This document shows, piece after piece, positions 12,849 to 14,049 of a stretch of DNA of 14,049 bases. This DNA comes from an uncultured Collinsella sp. (lineage in GTDB: Bacteria > Actinomycetota > Coriobacteriia > Coriobacteriales > Coriobacteriaceae), in the NCBI GenBank assembly GCA_959605475.1, contig CAUHFS010000052.1, forward strand, positions 1 to 14,049. The letters run 5' to 3'. Below the pieces are notes generated by a model. That model was not told the origin of the DNA. It saw nothing but the letters and a program-made list of their open reading frames with translations, and made no database searches. Every line of letters begins with the position of its first letter. Within the stretch, counting starts at the first letter, position 1. The translations under genes and the position numbers were made by a program.

Positions 12849-14049
12849 ATGAATTATTTCAGCGCGTCTAGGGCCGGTGTTGAGTCTTGCTCTGAGTTAG
12901 AGCGACGCTTTTCCCTAAATGATGGGTCCATGGTGTTCATTCCACTGCTCTTTTACGCCTTTTTCTGCCAATCGCTCGCTGCTTCTGCGCTTGCACTCGA
13001 TGTCTGCCTCCTGCTATCTGCTACGGCGTTTCTCCTGCATTTTGTGACTAACAGAAGATTTGCTTGCAAAAGATTTGGCCTTGAGCTGGCTTGGGCACCT
13101 TTCTTTGTGCTGTTCTTTATTCATAGTTTGATATACGGTGTGACTAATTTAACCCTGCTCGTAGTTTATACGCTTCTATTTCTGTGCATGTATGTTGCGG
13201 CAGGCGAGCGATCCTGGGTCACTTCATGCCTTAGGGTTCTTGTCGCCTTTGCAGCATTTCATGCGTTCTGCACCATCGTCTTCTGGCTAGTCCCCGCACT
13301 TTATCTGCCAGTTAAATCTGCCTTCTTTTCAGGTAGCTATATGGCTAGGGACTATCGCTCTGGCTTCACGGCGCACTACAGCACTAATTCGATTTATTTG
13401 AGTTTGGGTCTCGTCTCTTGGGCCTGTGGTCTTGCTGGTAGCAGGGAAAAGGTTCGGATTAAAGATTTGATGCTGAGCCTGATGCTCTTGCTTGCGCTTT
13501 TTCTGACTACTAAGCGGGGTCCTTTGGTTGCATCCGTTGCTGCTATCGTCATCTCGTATCTGTTCGTAAATAGAAAGAAGCTTTCCGGGACGATGCTCAA
13601 GACCTTGGTTGTTGCTGCAATCGCTGTAATAGCTGTCGGCGTTCTTGCTACGTTTGTTCCCGCTGTTCAGGCGACTCTTGAGAGGTTTATTGAGCTTTCA
13701 GATGATGAAACGGGCAATGGCAGAAGCTATTTGTACGATTGCGCTTGGAGTATGTTTTATGCAAAACCCTTACTTGGTTGTGGTTGGGGGACTTATTCCA
13801 AGTATGTTGCCACTACCTCCCTTGGTGCAATGTACAGCAATCTTGGCTTTTCGTCGATGAGTGCTCACAACGTATACCTTCAGTTGCTTGCCGAGACGGG
13901 TGTGATTGGCCTTGCGGCTTTTGTTGTGCCTGCGTTTCTCTCCATCCTTGCAGCCATGCATCGATCTGAATCTCTTTTAGAGGAAGGTCCTTATGGGGAC
14001 TCCTTTTGCTTGTGGGCCTGTTTGGGTGTTCAGATTTTCTTTCTAATTT
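12849..14049 (+). CDS. Wzy-type polysaccharide polymerase (3' end outside window)
   Basis: Partial gene of 400 complete codons with no stop before the window end. It encodes an O-antigen ligase/polymerase-like membrane protein that would join flipped repeat units outside the membrane. The ATG at 12849 begins one base after the flippase stop; GATTAAATAGG just upstream includes a weak AGG. The sequence has many hydrophobic helices, LTTKRGPL (219-226), a long external-type loop near GRSYLYDCAWSMF with KPLLGCGWGTY, and SAHNVYLQLLAETGVIGL (338-355). This HN...TG.IG pattern is the Wzy/WaaL signature. Polymerase is preferred over ligase because a flippase and repeat-unit enzymes precede it. Chain-length control genes are not in the window. 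Confidence 0.9.
   Translation, partial: MNYFSASRAGVESCSELERRFSLNDGSMVFIPLLFYAFFCQSLAASALALDVCLLLSATAFLLHFVTNRRFACKRFGLELAWAPFFVLFFIHSLIYGVTNLTLLVVYTLLFLCMYVAAGERSWVTSCLRVLVAFAAFHAFCTIVFWLVPALYLPVKSAFFSGSYMARDYRSGFTAHYSTNSIYLSLGLVSWACGLAGSREKVRIKDLMLSLMLLLALFLTTKRGPLVASVAAIVISYLFVNRKKLSGTMLKTLVVAAIAVIAVGVLATFVPAVQATLERFIELSDDETGNGRSYLYDCAWSMFYAKPLLGCGWGTYSKYVATTSLGAMYSNLGFSSMSAHNVYLQLLAETGVIGLAAFVVPAFLSILAAMHRSESLLEEGPYGDSFCLWACLGVQIFFLI

Noticed and set aside
1..14049. Mobile elements, CRISPR arrays, tRNA or rRNA genes
   Set aside because: No transposase or integrase, regularly spaced direct repeats or tRNA-like cloverleafs were seen. The mosaic composition is the only sign of transfer.

Overview
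The window looks like chromosomal DNA from a GC-rich Gram-positive gut actinobacterium, most likely a Coriobacteriia member such as Collinsella. This rests on codon bias, a NusG paralogue of the LoaP type heading a surface-polysaccharide locus, and frequent GTG/TTG starts. It is an inference from gene content, not a database match. All genes I can support are on the + strand.

Layout: (1) 1-197, a GC-rich hairpin and a promoter driving a threonyl-tRNA synthetase gene. (2) 198-1961, thrS, lacking the usual N-terminal TGS domain. (3) 1962-2287, two tandem intrinsic terminators, then an AT-rich control region with a 12-bp inverted repeat around 98 bp, a perfect TATAAT on the - strand inside it, and a second inverted repeat just before the next gene. 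(4) 2288-2878, a LoaP-like specialised NusG. (5) 2879-2950, a short spacer with a run of nine G and a small hairpin over the ribosome-binding region. (6) 2951-6811, a high-GC module: initiating sugar-phosphate transferase, WecG/TagA-type transferase, UDP-ManNAc dehydrogenase, UDP-GlcNAc 2-epimerase. (7) 6811-14049, a lower-GC cassette: TupA-like ATP-grasp protein, GT4 and GT32 glycosyltransferases, hexapeptide acetyltransferase, polysaccharide pyruvyl transferase, Wzx-type flippase, and a Wzy-type polymerase cut by the window end.

Together this is a Wzx/Wzy-dependent capsule or exopolysaccharide operon. The first transferase would load a sugar phosphate onto undecaprenyl phosphate. The 2-epimerase and dehydrogenase would make UDP-ManNAc and UDP-ManNAcA, and the WecG/TagA enzyme would add the second sugar. 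The other transferases extend the repeat unit. Acetyl, pyruvyl and perhaps amino-acid groups may decorate it. The flippase exports it and the polymerase joins the units. No terminator is visible from loaP to the window end, and junctions are tight or overlapping, so LoaP probably keeps RNA polymerase processive along this long operon.

The most interesting part is the non-coding control DNA around loaP. The inverted repeat with its outward-facing TATAAT could be an invertible promoter, and the nine-G tract could be a slippage site, which would make capsule expression phase-variable. Both are hypotheses drawn from the sequence alone.
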